DNA from: Nitzschia sp. pyKryTriq1
Lineage: Eukaryota; Bacillariophyta; Bacillariophyceae; Bacillariales; Bacillariaceae
Direction: 5' to 3'
Assembly (NCBI GenBank): GCA_956465555.1
Contig: OY101128.1
Span: forward strand, 806,001-870,000
Length of the DNA: 64,000 nucleotides
Shown: positions 21,838 through 32,426 of the stretch, piece by piece
Numbering within the stretch: position 1 is the first letter of the stretch
Layout: every line of letters begins with the position of its first letter
Made by a program: the position numbers and the translations under genes
The notes under the pieces: model-generated
The model's database searches: none
What the model saw: the letters and a program-made list of their open reading frames with translations, nothing else
Told to the model about the DNA's origin: nothing

Positions 21838-24120
21838 ATGAAGGAACATGAGGAGTGCCCAAACCAGCAACATCATCTTCGCGTCGTTCTGAAGCCATTT
21901 TCGATCCAGCGGTTCTCAAGTGCTGGCAAGAAGAATAAGAAGAACGAGAACAAGGGAAAATTTCTTGCTGAAAATTGGTTTGACTTACTCTTTCCCAAGC
22001 CATCACAAGTCCACCATGTCGAAGTCTCGATCGAAATGGGTGAGATCATCAGTGATGACGATGAACAACAAAACGTTCTTCAGGTGTTTCAGGATTTCTG
22101 GCATCAGTGTTCTGCCGGCCTCCCTCAGTGCACATCAGTGAAAGTCACATTTTGGAGCTTGCGAATCGAAAAGTTCCACTGGACGACTACCATGAATGCT
22201 CTCGAGGCACTATCGCCACGGCTACAGAAACTAACTTTGGGGTTTCAGAGATCCATGAATCTAGAGTCTCCGGCCATGGGGATTCTTTGCGACAGCAACA
22301 AGGCCCTGGATATAGATCACTTGTGGCGTGTACTGAAAAGCTTGACCTGCCTCGCCTCGTTTGGACTGGAGTTTGCTTCGATGCCTTGTGTGCCCTTTTC
22401 ATTACCCGACGTGTGTGAGATCTTGGCCAGCAGCACCTACTGCGGCCAATTGAAAGAATTTCGCTGTCAATGCACAGGATTCTCGTACGCGTACCCAGGA
22501 GAAGACTCCTATTCCCGACACCTCCCTGGCAATAGCGATGTCTTTCTCGATACTTTGTCGCATTCATCATCCATCACGACCTGGACGTTTGAGCATATGG
22601 ATTTTTCCGTCCGTGATGAAAATGAAGAACGACACCGCGCCCTTCATTTCCAAAAAGTCTTGGAGGGCATGGCAGAAAGGAATTCGCCCCTATCGATGAT
22701 TCGATGGGTCGACTGTCAGGTGGCCCCAGCCATCAGTTTGACCGTGGGTCGATTTTTGCCCACGCGAGATTTGAACAATCGTCGACCCACATTTTCACTG
22801 CAACGCCTAGATATAGTTTGTGGACCCACCACGATGCCCGGTACTTCCTTGGGTGTTGGTGCTCGCGCCATTCTGAACGGTCTAAGAAGAAATGATACAC
22901 TACAATACCTTGATTTGAGTATGAGTAATATTGACCAAGGAAGTTGGAGGGAACTATCTGAAGCACTCACGGAGAACAAGACTCTGTTACACTTGGAGTT
23001 GAGAGGAAACAGTGTTTCTGATGTGGAATCCTGGGAGCAACTGGGCCAAGCGTTGTCGCGCAATTCCACTCTGCGTCATCTTGGCCTCGCCGAAACCAAT
23101 TTGAATGACCGAGGATTCGAACTATTGGGCAATGGCCTTCAAACCAACATTGGGCTGGAGTATCTCGATCTCTCCGAGCTGACCGCATCCAATCGAGAGA
23201 TAGAATTGTTCATCCGAAAAGTACTGCAAGATCATCCCCGTTTGAGAGAGATACATCTCGTGCGCCCTGATAATATTTTGCATCCTGCGGATTTGAAGCT
23301 CCTGCGTTCCTTCTTTCATAAGGTAGCCAACGACTGTTTTGGACCCGACCTTACCCCTGACACCACCGACCGGGGAAAATTATTAAACGAGTACCTCAGG
23401 GGAGATCGCAAGGACAAAAAAGTTGCAAACAGTATTATATCCCTCAACAATCGATTGGCAAGACTAGGTGAAGGTTTCATGGCGCGAATCACGGAAATTG
23501 ATTTTGATCCCGAGGCTCTGTATCAGCATTGTCAGGCACTCAACAACAAGACGGGTCGAGTCGGACCAACGGTGATTCAAACGATGCACGACGCGCTCAA
23601 AGAAAGAAATACGACTCTCCGTACCATCGTTTGGAATGGGCGGATTGATCCAGTGACGGAATTCTTTCTGCGATTAAACAAGATGGGTAGAAAACGATGG
23701 ACGGGCACAGAAAGCACGTTTTATGAATGGGTGGATGCTCTTGTCGCACATCAGGATCCCAGCTATCGGTTCTATGTTTTACGAGCAAGACCAGAGCTGG
23801 CGATCAGTCTCGCACAACGAATGGCTTCAATGGAATCGGAAGTACAAGGCGATGCTGGTCGCCTTCTTGATACGGACGACGACCAAGATGAATTTGAAAC
23901 GTTGTGGAAAAAACCGAGCTCAGACTTGAAAATTATCAAGCATCTGGATGCCCTGGCGACAAAACCAGTTCAAACGAAAGATGAATGGACCAAAGAATCG
24001 TGCTGCAAGATTGTATGCGTTTCCCTCCTGAATTGGTTCGGTCGTTGCTGCCGAGGAGTCGATCACCGTGACAGCGCTTCCGTGGGGGGAGAGGAGTTGT
24101 CTGTGCGGAAACAAGTCTGA
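21838..24120 (+). CDS. Leucine-rich-repeat (RNI-like) protein, 760 residues
   Basis: ATG at 21838 (MKEHEECPNQQ). Residues 1 to about 340 are a divergent N-terminal region with occasional LRR-like turns. From about 345 to 480 the repeats are regular ribonuclease-inhibitor type, for example LQYLDLSMSNI, LLHLELRGNSV, LRHLGLAETNL and LEYLDLSEL, each about 28 residues apart. A charged non-LRR region follows to about residue 710, then a Cys-rich end (CCKIVCVSLLNWFGRCCRG). No signal peptide, kinase or NACHT domain. Intracellular RNI-like proteins of this type are abundant in diatoms; the target is unknown. It converges on the bestrophin gene, with a 251-bp gap. Confidence 0.8.
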   Translation: MKEHEECPNQQHHLRVVLKPFSIQRFSSAGKKNKKNENKGKFLAENWFDLLFPKPSQVHHVEVSIEMGEIISDDDEQQNVLQVFQDFWHQCSAGLPQCTSVKVTFWSLRIEKFHWTTTMNALEALSPRLQKLTLGFQRSMNLESPAMGILCDSNKALDIDHLWRVLKSLTCLASFGLEFASMPCVPFSLPDVCEILASSTYCGQLKEFRCQCTGFSYAYPGEDSYSRHLPGNSDVFLDTLSHSSSITTWTFEHMDFSVRDENEERHRALHFQKVLEGMAERNSPLSMIRWVDCQVAPAISLTVGRFLPTRDLNNRRPTFSLQRLDIVCGPTTMPGTSLGVGARAILNGLRRNDTLQYLDLSMSNIDQGSWRELSEALTENKTLLHLELRGNSVSDVESWEQLGQALSRNSTLRHLGLAETNLNDRGFELLGNGLQTNIGLEYLDLSELTASNREIELFIRKVLQDHPRLREIHLVRPDNILHPADLKLLRSFFHKVANDCFGPDLTPDTTDRGKLLNEYLRGDRKDKKVANSIISLNNRLARLGEGFMARITEIDFDPEALYQHCQALNNKTGRVGPTVIQTMHDALKERNTTLRTIVWNGRIDPVTEFFLRLNKMGRKRWTGTESTFYEWVDALVAHQDPSYRFYVLRARPELAISLAQRMASMESEVQGDAGRLLDTDDDQDEFETLWKKPSSDLKIIKHLDALATKPVQTKDEWTKESCCKIVCVSLLNWFGRCCRGVDHRDSASVGGEELSVRKQV

Positions 24121-24281
24121 ATCAAGTTATTTGCTGTGCTACAATACAAGACTGACGACTCGTCAAAGAAGGGCTCGATGGTCCAATGTTATATTTTCTC
24201 CATTGCTTTTAAAAAAGACTGCACTAGCTAATGTATTTGAGTCAAACGCCTCTCTGTGAAATTCCGCCCTTGCTCCGGCTT

Positions 24282-24299
24282 GCGTGTGTTTGCACACGC
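24282..24299. terminator. Short hairpin between convergent genes
   Basis: GCGTGTGTTTGCACACGC forms a 7-bp stem with a 4-base loop. It sits midway in the 251-bp gap between the LRR stop (24120) and the bestrophin stop (24372). A role in 3'-end formation is only a guess. Confidence 0.25.
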
Positions 24300-24371
24300 C
24301 ATTCACCATTCAGATCGAAATTGACGCACATTAGTGCTTCCTTAACCCTTCAAGGCATGTAGTCTTTATCA

Positions 24372-25466
24372 TTAGACCATATCCATGCTAATGTATAGAT
24401 GATCGGTGGGGTAGGTGGTCTCGTCGACAGCGTGGTCATCCGTGGCGACCGCATTGGTGGTAGTCGTTGCATCTTTCTTGGCATCGAACAAAGATCGTGA
24501 CAATGTTGGTATCCGAGCCTTTAAATGCCTGAACTGCATGCGTCGAGCCCCTCCATCCGACAACTTTTCTCCAAATAGCTCCAAATCTCTTTCAATACCG
24601 TTGAGAGTTGCTTCACGCATCCCGACGACATTTAGATCATTCTGGCCATCTCCAAACGGGTGCATCATTTTCATCGAGACAAGCTCGAGACCAATAAATC
24701 CATAGGTCAAAAAGAAAACGAATATATATGTGACAAAAGCTTGATCGACAACTTCCCTTAGCACAAAAGGAATAGAAAAAGTCCAGATGATCAAAAAGGT
24801 CCGAGCCATTTGAAGGAGAGGGAAAGGAAGAGGTGTCGACGCCAAGGCCAATAGATCGCGGTAGCTCACTACAAAATCGTTTAGCATATCCATGAGCTTG
24901 ATTCGCTCCAATAATTGCAGTTTCGAGGCTGCACTTCCATGGTATAGATGTAATCGTAGAGCTTGAACGTGAAGTAGAGGATCATCAGTTGGCATGGGAC
25001 TGTCCTCGTGTTCATTTCGGGCCAGATATTGGGCTTGTTTCTCACTTCGGATGGTTCGCATGGTGCTATTCATGAGCTCAATAATTCGTTCCGTAAGCTG
25101 AACACGCCACATGTGAACCCTCTTTTCTTTGTCACCCTGTCCTTGAAAAGTATATGATAAGGCCAATTGATTCAATTCCCGTAATCTTGTCAAGGCATTT
25201 CCAACGGCAAATCGCGCTTTCATGTATCGCTCGTAGCTCAAATTGATTTTTGCCACCACCAAATATGATATCAGCAATGTCATGAGTGCATGGCCTTGAA
25301 TTGAGAACGCGATTCTTACATGATTCCGCGCCAGCCACTGGATCAACGCCATTAGCGTGACATTTATGCAGCAATACGGTAGGACACTCCACCATATCGA
25401 CCCTCCACATTGACATATAAAACAGCATAGGTGCCGCGCCGTGGAACGATGGCTCCAATCTGACAT
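24372..25466 (-). CDS. Bestrophin-family anion channel
   Basis: 364 residues from ATG 25466 (MSDWSHRSTARHLCC). The frame stays open 64 codons upstream without an ATG, so an upstream exon is possible. It has the bestrophin/UPF0187 layout: GSIWWSVLPYCCINVTLM (TM1), LLISYLVVAKINLSYERYMKA with the conserved YERYxxAR-like signature, a central helical domain, RTFLIIWTFSIPFVL (TM3) and TYIFVFFLTYGFIGLELVSM. It ends with the conserved MMHPFGDGQNDLNV, an acidic P-F-G-D-x-x-x-D-L cluster seen in the family. Bestrophins conduct chloride or bicarbonate. Algal thylakoid bestrophins supply bicarbonate to the pyrenoid, but no plastid bipartite signal is visible at this start, so location is open. Confidence 0.82.
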   Translation of the reverse strand: MSDWSHRSTARHLCCFICQCGGSIWWSVLPYCCINVTLMALIQWLARNHVRIAFSIQGHALMTLLISYLVVAKINLSYERYMKARFAVGNALTRLRELNQLALSYTFQGQGDKEKRVHMWRVQLTERIIELMNSTMRTIRSEKQAQYLARNEHEDSPMPTDDPLLHVQALRLHLYHGSAASKLQLLERIKLMDMLNDFVVSYRDLLALASTPLPFPLLQMARTFLIIWTFSIPFVLREVVDQAFVTYIFVFFLTYGFIGLELVSMKMMHPFGDGQNDLNVVGMREATLNGIERDLELFGEKLSDGGARRMQFRHLKARIPTLSRSLFDAKKDATTTTNAVATDDHAVDETTYPTDHLYISMDMV

Positions 25467-26305
25467 TATATGGAATTGAAACGAGCTTTGATCTTTATAA
25501 TGTAAAAAGTCAGAGTGTATTGTCGCTATTTTATTGGAGTGAGAAGCACAGAACCATAACGTGAGAAGCAAGGGAAGATGTTGGAGGGTGATAAAGAAGA
25601 TGCAAAATTCAGAATGAGCGATGCCATGCCCGCCGCGCTCGACATGCACACACAACAATTACTATTGGTAGTATTGCTCGTATGTATGTACTGCACACGC
25701 ATGTATGACGTCACAGAAACGAAACAAATCATATTATTATTATTATCATGTTTATTTTATAAAAAAAAGACGCGGCTTTTGCGAACACCCAAGTGTGATT
25801 CGGGGTCATAAAGGTTATTGCAAGTCGAAACCTGATACCGTAGCGCCAAGAAGTTGCCAAAGCAAGCCAGAAACCCAGTCGCTTCCCTCGTTTTCTCCTT
25901 TGCTCTCTAGTTATAGTCAACTAAAGAACGGTTGACTGCTGGATCCACCGGCGGTACCGTAGTAATAGTGGAGGGGCGGGGTTCCGAGTGTACTACTACT
26001 AATCATCACCACCAGCAGAGCCAACCAGGAAGCAAGAAGCTAGTTCTACTTTTGGCTGGAGTAGTAGTAATAGAGAAGATGTGGTGATACTAGCAATATG
26101 GGCAGGCAGAAAGAAGTGAAATCATGATAGCAAATCTCGGTAGTAGCTAGTAGCATTGTTTTAAAATAGTATGAAGGATACAACAAGTTGTTTTACCACA
26201 GCAGAACAGAACAGCAGATTGTATCCTCGTCCTGCCTCCTTGTTGCAAGAAATCGAGACACATAGCAGCGATTGTTGGAGGGCGAAGCGTGGATATCACC
26301 ATCAG
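25467..26305. other. Intergenic; no gene seen
   Basis: 5' side of the bestrophin gene and 3' side of the zinc-ribbon gene. It contains TTATTATTATTATCATG-like AT-rich sequence at about 25734-25750 and scattered CTACTAC runs. There is no dense GTAC palindrome island here apart from CGGCGGTACCG near 25949. Confidence 0.4.
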
Positions 26306-27493
26306 TTAGTACTTGCTCCTGGGCGCCCACCTACTGCGTGATATCACGGAGACCCTACTACTACTAGTACCCTCGCCCTCTTCTACTGAGCTCAGACCTT
26401 GTTGTTGTTTCCGTGCGGAGGCAATGTCCACCTCTTGTATTTGTATGGCCTTCGCGATCCTTCCATCTGTAGCTCCGATGCGGCCTCCGGAAACGTTTCT
26501 AGCCACTTCGATTGGTGTAACTTGCTGGCAGTGCACGCAATATAAGAGCTTAGCCGTAGATCCAACCTGCAGGATTGCTTGGCAGGAAGAGCATTGTACA
26601 ATGATGGCGGATCCGGTGGAAATAGAGTCAATCGCATGGTTTGTTCCTTTTACTCGCAGCTTATGTTGCCCCATCTGGACCACTCGATCTTTTTGGTGAT
26701 AGCAAGTAGGACAAGAACCACCCTTTTGGTATTCATCTCCAACTATGCTACTAGCCCCACCTTTATTCTTGCCTTGGAGCTTGGTAGCGCTACTGCTAGT
26801 AGAGCACTCCTCAGTACCACTGTAGTGCCGCCGTTGTTCTTGATAGTTCGAGGCACGAGGAGATGATGATGATGACAGTACTTGGATAGAAGAAGAAGCG
26901 GGCGATGGTGCTGGTACGACAAAGTTTGACAGTGAGCCACCACCACCAGCATCAACGTCACTGGAGACCGTTGTTGTAAAGGTTTCTTCGCAGTGAGTGC
27001 TGCTTGTTAAAGCACATCCTGCTTGTTGTCGTCCTCTGCTTGAGCGGCCCGCACTCTCTTGCTGGATCTTTAACAAGATCCGACGCTGCTCCTCGATCAT
27101 AGCGTCATCTTCAAATAAGTTGAAGTAATTTTCTTGTTGTCGTTCATCATCGTCGCAAGGATACGATGGAGGAGTGGACGCGCACGCTTTCTTGTTGGTG
27201 TAACAACTTTGGTGGTGGTGCTGCGGTTGATCCTTCTGGCAAGAATGTCCTTCCGGTGGCGGAAGCGGAGTATCCACGTTAGCGGAAAGACGGTGGGAAG
27301 AAGACATTTTAAGATCAGTAAACTGACGCCACATCTCTTCTTGAGCCTTGACAAAGTCATTTGAGAACAAATGAACATATACTAGCTGCTCGTCGGACGA
27401 TAAAAAGCCGGTTGCGTTGCTGACATTCACAAGGTTGCTTTTATTGCCAGCAGCAGCGGCCGCAGCAGGAGCCATCTTACTATCGTCCATCAT
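26306..27493 (-). CDS. LSD1-like zinc-ribbon protein with long disordered N-terminus
   Basis: 395 residues from ATG 27493 (MMDDSKMAPAAAAAAGNK); the open frame extends upstream only from a TTG. Residues 1 to about 255 are disordered, rich in Ser/Gln/His/Pro. The C-terminal third holds a four-Cys ribbon in VQCSSCQAILQVGSTAKLLY followed by CVHCQQVTP (C-x2-C...C-x2-C). The VQCxxCxxxLQV...YCxxCxxVTP pattern resembles plant LSD1-type zinc fingers, which act as transcription or cell-death regulators. A second CPTC pair lies about 40 residues before it. Ala, Ser and Gly tracts indicate repeat expansion. A nuclear regulatory role is inference. Confidence 0.7.
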   Translation of the reverse strand: MMDDSKMAPAAAAAAGNKSNLVNVSNATGFLSSDEQLVYVHLFSNDFVKAQEEMWRQFTDLKMSSSHRLSANVDTPLPPPEGHSCQKDQPQHHHQSCYTNKKACASTPPSYPCDDDERQQENYFNLFEDDAMIEEQRRILLKIQQESAGRSSRGRQQAGCALTSSTHCEETFTTTVSSDVDAGGGGSLSNFVVPAPSPASSSIQVLSSSSSPRASNYQEQRRHYSGTEECSTSSSATKLQGKNKGGASSIVGDEYQKGGSCPTCYHQKDRVVQMGQHKLRVKGTNHAIDSISTGSAIIVQCSSCQAILQVGSTAKLLYCVHCQQVTPIEVARNVSGGRIGATDGRIAKAIQIQEVDIASARKQQQGLSSVEEGEGTSSSRVSVISRSRWAPRSKY

Positions 27494-28598
27494 GGTGTTG
27501 CTATAGTAGTAGAACGCAGCAGTGGCCGCGCTTCTTACCAGATGATCCGATAGAGAGGGAAGAACAAACAAAGTGTTGTAGAAATGAATCTTTTGAACAA
27601 CGCCACTTGTAAAAGAATGAAACTACGGCAGGCTGATGCGAGTTGCGAATTCTTGTGTGATTTGAATACTGACCGTGGTACAGTAGTCTACACGTGCCGT
27701 CTTATTTTTTATTCGCGCGATTGAAGCTGCTTCTCTACCTTCTCTATCAGTCACAGGCTCTCTACCTTCTCTATCAGTCACAAGCGAAGGGTTCTGAGGA
27801 GTTTTAAAAGAGTTGACGCCCTGCAAACCGCGCAATTTCAATTCTTCAACTTCTGATCTGTGGAGTACGAACCAGTACCGGTACAGTACTGTACGCGGTA
27901 CCAGCACTGTACCAGTTCTGTACTGTACTGTACTGTACCTGGGTGTACCGGTACAGTATGAGTAGACGTACCGGTATACCAGTACGGTACCGGTAGAATA
28001 GAGCAGTTTGAAAATGGTCGCACGAGAAAAAATAATGATGATGACGTCAGTTAACCACACTACAGTGCAGTATAAGAGCTGTACCGGTACCACGTACCGC
28101 ACCGGTACATACCGGTACGTACTGTTAGACGGTACATACTGTAGCTACCGTAGAGTACCAAGTACTGTAGACTACGTCGAGGTCGGCGTGGGTGTGAAGA
28201 ACATCTAATTTTTACGAACGTCTTGACTAAAAGGACTCAAAAAAAGAGCGGGCGTAACATCTTGCGAGCCGGACGATGCTGCCTTGTCAACACAACCCAC
28301 GCATCATCGCATCGTCTCATTCATTTTCTTCATCTTCTTCTTCGCTCTCTACTGGTAGTACTTGTACTACAGTACCATATGCTTGTAGCCAGCCGGTATG
28401 TACCGGTAGTACAGACAGTATGTTGTATCTCTCTGCCCCCAGCAAGCGAACAAGAACACGCACGATAGGAGGACGACTGATCTGAATATTGCTACCGTAC
28501 TTCAAGAATAGTAAGACGAGGATGTTTGAACCATTTGAGTCCTCCTATTCGTCTGGTCGGCTAATGATGATTCGACAATGGGTCCCTCATCCTCCTCC
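27494..28598. promoter_or_regulatory. 5' region of the zinc-ribbon gene, densest palindrome island
   Basis: Non-coding. 27864-27997 and 28081-28165 are almost wholly built from TACCGGTA, GTACTGTAC and GGTACC units. They sit about 370-670 bp upstream of ATG 27493. A short direct duplication with TCTCTACCTTCTCTATCAGT occurs twice near 27733-27781. A CTACTGGTAGTACTTGTACT stretch lies at about 28349. Confidence 0.5.
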
Positions 28599-28876
28599 TA
28601 TCTATCTATGTACGAATACAGTAATGATCGATCCATCATCGTCGATGGGACGACGACTTATTGAAAGGTTGTTGTACGAAGCAAGCAAGTCACCATGGCA
28701 ACACGCTTCTCTACTAGCGTGCAATACCGTACATACACTCTAGCAGGAGCCAAGTAGTATGCCCGCAAATAATATACCGGTACAATATTTTCGGGTATTG
28801 TAATCTGATACCGGTATGCCTATGCTCTAGTAGATTACACTACTAGACTGTTAGAAATGAAATTGTGGCTACTTCT
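28599..28876 (+). repeat. 278-bp direct repeat, copy 1
   Basis: Begins TATCTATCTATGTACG and ends GTGGCTACTTCT. It is matched by 29052-29329 with three differences (about 98.9% identity). Contains an ACCGGTACAAT and a GATACCGGTATG palindrome. No coding signal. Confidence 0.95.
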
Positions 28877-29051
28877 TCCTCGACTATCAACTCCACTTTA
28901 CAACCTTCCAGCCTGATCTCAACACACTACATACAAACAATTTTCCGGGTTCACGCCCAACTGCTCTCAGCCCGCGGGGTGTCCTAGACCGCCAGGGTGA
29001 GTACGCGAATATTCAGAGCGCAGTCATAAACTAGATATTTATTCGATTCGA
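28877..29051. other. 175-bp spacer between the two repeat copies
   Basis: Unlike the flanking repeats, it contains GC-rich CAGCCCGCGGGGTG. No ORF, promoter or RNA gene that I can support. Confidence 0.5.
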
Positions 29052-29329
29052 TATCTATCTATGTACGAATACAGTAATGATCGATCCATCATCGTCGATG
29101 GGACGACGACTTATTGAAAGATTGTTGTACGAAGCAAGCAAGTCACCATGGCAACACGCTTCTCTACTAGCATGTAATACCGTACATACACTCTAGCAGG
29201 AGCCAAGTAGTATGCCCGCAAATAATATACCGGTACAATATTTTCGGGTATTGTAATCTGATACCGGTATGCCTATGCTCTAGTAGATTACACTACTAGA
29301 CTGTTAGAAATGAAATTGTGGCTACTTCT
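29052..29329 (+). repeat. 278-bp direct repeat, copy 2
   Basis: Near-identical to 28599-28876, offset by 453 bp. The boundaries do not show clear LTR-type ends or target-site duplication, so a recent tandem segmental duplication with a unit of about 453 bp fits best. Confidence 0.95.
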
Positions 29330-30952
29330 AGTAGACTAGCTAATTATCCATGCTGCTTTCGTACTGTAGTTGTACGATTGACGCAATCTTCTGTCATCCA
29401 TCGCGTGGTGATCATTGATTCTTCGAGCTGTCAATGTCGAGTCACTCAGTGCCGTCTAGGGTACCAAGAGACCGCCCTCGCTGCAACCACCACATGGGCC
29501 GACAAACCTCGTGCTCGTAGGGGCTAGCACCTGGAAGCCATTCTATGCCCAGGCAGGACCATACAATACAGTACCCGATGTCGAACTTTCCCAAAGGTTG
29601 ATTGATGTGTAGTAGTACAGAAACGGTAGAACATTGATACCAGAACTAGAGCAGCACTGATTCTGTACCGGGATGCTCGTCCATGGAAGATCGCATCGGA
29701 ACCGATGCATCTATATCAACAGAAACTTCATTTCAGTTGGCAGCCGGCCAACTGAATTGCAGCACAGTGCGAGGCATACGCAAGAAATTTCACGGCCGCC
29801 CGATCTGTTGAAGATCCGACGCTGATCGTTGAAACAAATTTGTGGTCGGTTGGCTTTCGGTTGCGAGTCCGCTCCGCCTCCACCTAACTCTAGATGGCGC
29901 GATGAAAGATATTTGCCGAGCGTTGGCGAAAAATTGCCGAGGCCTGTTGGCTATATCTGCCACCGATGAGTGAAAATTGGTGTCGGTTGTGGCATGTATG
30001 GATGGCTCGCCCTCCTTGCGAGTGGCGGGTCGACGGCTATTTCAGCGAGTCCGACCTTCTTTTCTTTGGCCGTTGGAGGGAGAGATTCTTCCGTTCGTTG
30101 TTGGCTTTGCTATCCATTTGGGCTTTTGGTAGAGGAGTAGCCTCTCAATAGATTTTTCAAATGAGTGGGAGTCTTGCAGAATAGAATGGATGAGACGCTT
30201 TCATCATTGAGTCTTTGGGCGGTTTGTGAGAGACGACTGATCCCAAGAATCAATGCCGCTCGGCGCCACTCCCCGATATCGTAGCATCTCGGTAGAAATG
30301 AACAGGGTGTGTGGCATTTCTGGGTCGTTTCCACTGCGCTTCCCGCCGTGAATGCAATGAGCTTGGTTCCTGTAGAGACGTATACCCGCCCAAACGCTTC
30401 GATTTGAATTTTCTGAGTATCCGCGGGAAGAGGAGGGAAAGGATGTGTCACAAGGAAAAAGTGGCGGGCCCTCCGAGGCCTCTGGGTCTCGTGGAGTTGT
30501 GCGGCTTGGGCTACGGCGACGCTGAAAATTCTCGAGATTTTGAACCCAGCTCTCTAAATGTGGGAGAAGTCAGCCGACGGGCTCAACGGCCCGAAAGCCG
30601 ATAAAATATATACTCATGAAGAAATCGATGTTGATTTATTTCGCTCGATGGGACCCATTCCACATGAAACACAGTGAAAAAGCTCGATTTTCGTCTGTTT
30701 CGGGATAAAATATCGACGATTTCACATGAAAAAGTGGGAAAAGGGACTTTTTGAGACTACTTTTCTCCGAAAGCCGATGTTCTATCCGTTACCGAGCCTA
30801 CCAGCCTAAAAAGCTCGTTCGGGCGCAAAACCCAGCCAACGTTACTGTTTGAATTTGTATAGGATCTTCAGTTGTGGAGACTTGGGAATGATCGTGCCTA
30901 CGTTGTGACATCATCTTCTCCCTAAGTAAATTTTACTATTGCAATTATTGAG
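29330..30952. other. Gene-poor region, nothing recognised
   Basis: Small open frames on both strands (for example 30110-30451 minus) show no family resemblance and no clear start context. The phrase CGAAAGCCGAT occurs at about 30589 and 30769. It may be decayed transposon or gene sequence; I cannot name a family. Confidence 0.4.
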
Positions 30953-31900
30953 TGTCACGCTCTTTCCCCGCGCCGGCAAAATTGTCACAAAAGAGGCGGC
31001 AACCTTGGTGCGCCTTCCCTCCAACAAATGGGCGCGTCTTCGATCGTCTATACCAACCTTTGCCGCCAAGACCCCCCCGAGTCCAATCTATCTCTGACGG
31101 GGACAGAGGTCTGGACTGTCCTATTATTCCGGCTTGTATCATAGACTGAGCATTCCGGCCGAAGCTTGGGTCGTTCAGAAAGCGCAAGGCACGACGTTTG
31201 TTGTTGTGCAACCCGAAGACGAAATCGACAAGGGCGAGGACGACGTTGGGAATCCAAAAGGACGCTGCGGTGGATTGTACTGTAGCAAGTGGGTCTTGTG
31301 CTATATTGACGTTCCGGGGAACAAATACTGTAACAGCGACGGTCCAGCTGCTATCCTTGGAAACAACTTGTCGGAAGTGGGAGCAGATCGCAAGTCGCGA
31401 ATTTGTGATCGGCATTTTGTGAGTGTTGCTGTTGCTTCTCGTCCAAGTGAGTTGTCAAGGTCCTGTTCTTCGATAGGAATTCGAGAACTCGCTCCACTTC
31501 GGGCTACTACTGCTTGTAAGAGGGACTTGGAGGGACATGCCACATCAAACTCGAAGTCGAGGAACATCCGCTTCCAACCAAGACGACGAACCAATGGAGG
31601 CTTCAGCACCAAATGCTGGTCATGCGGAAGAAGGCTCTTCCGGGAGCTCCGGGGCAAGGATGCCGCTGGACCAAGGGGAACGATCCCAGGAGTGCCACAC
31701 TTCGACTCCTGATGCGGCATCTCGTCCTAGGGAAGGAGCGAGCACCTCATCCTCGTCTAGATCGCCGAGAGACAACAGGTCGGCGAGATCTTGGGATGAA
31801 CGGGATCGGCGGGATCATCGAGATGGAGCAAGGGGATCTGGGGCAATATTTTCACCTCCGCCCTACAAGGTGCGTCTACATCATCGTTGTGTCGAGGATT
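30953..31900 (+). mobile_element. Possible 5' remnant of an LTR retrotransposon (fossil, family unsure)
   Basis: A segment from TGTCACGC (30953) to CTGTAACA (ends 31335) has the TGT...ACA ends and size (383 bp) of an LTR. About 200 bp later an open frame starts MPHQTRSRGTSASNQDD (31537), with a Ser/Arg/Asp-rich composition like the start of a Ty3/gypsy gag. No second LTR, pol domains or target-site duplication are visible. If real, it is a truncated, broken relic. Evidence is structural only. Confidence 0.25.
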
Positions 31901-32426
31901 GGATTCGAGATGGCTTTTCGTACTGTGTTATTGTTTGGATGTTATGCTATCCTCTCGTGATCGTGCCAAGAAACTGCTGTTCTGTACTTGCATCCGATGC
32001 TTTAAGTACTTTTTGTGTTGATGTTCCCGTACCCGGTAATCTTGCAAGAACGTGAGGTGGTGGTGTCACCGTTGGATCTTGCATGTTCGGATGTCTCGAC
32101 CTCCCTCCACTATTTGTACTTATAGCGTCTCCCGAGTTCAACGCTCGCTTTGATATGGCCATGGTCGTTGGATCGGTGGCCACTATGAGCTTATTGGCTT
32201 TTGCGCGTTTCACGACTCGAAAAAAGCAACGGCTAGTTGTGTCTCACCCATGTTCTTTCTCTCTCTCTCTCTTCCGCACTTCTCTTTCATCATCCCTTTC
32301 ACCTCTCTCGGTGGTACCTCCAACGCGTTGCCTTTACACAACTCATCATGCATGTTCACACAAAAAATACAGACGGATCGTTTTTCACATCGAGATCAAG
32401 CACCTCCAGCATCCACACCAGCAACC
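31901..32426. promoter_or_regulatory. 5' region of the CXC/F-box gene
   Basis: No gene seen. A CT-rich tract (TTTCTCTCTCTCTCTCTTCC, about 32255-32275) lies 150-170 bp upstream of the start. The CXC reading frame is open from an earlier ATG at 32250, so the 5' limit of the coding region is not certain. Confidence 0.4.

Noticed and set aside
28599-29329. The 278-bp repeats as LTRs of a small element
   Set aside because: No TG...CA ends at the repeat limits, no primer-binding site and only 175 bp between copies.
30110-30451. 113-residue minus-strand frame
   Set aside because: No recognisable motif, no start context and no neighbouring exons; too weak to call a gene.
30945-31415. 156-residue minus-strand frame
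   Set aside because: It coincides with the LTR-like segment and shows no protein family.
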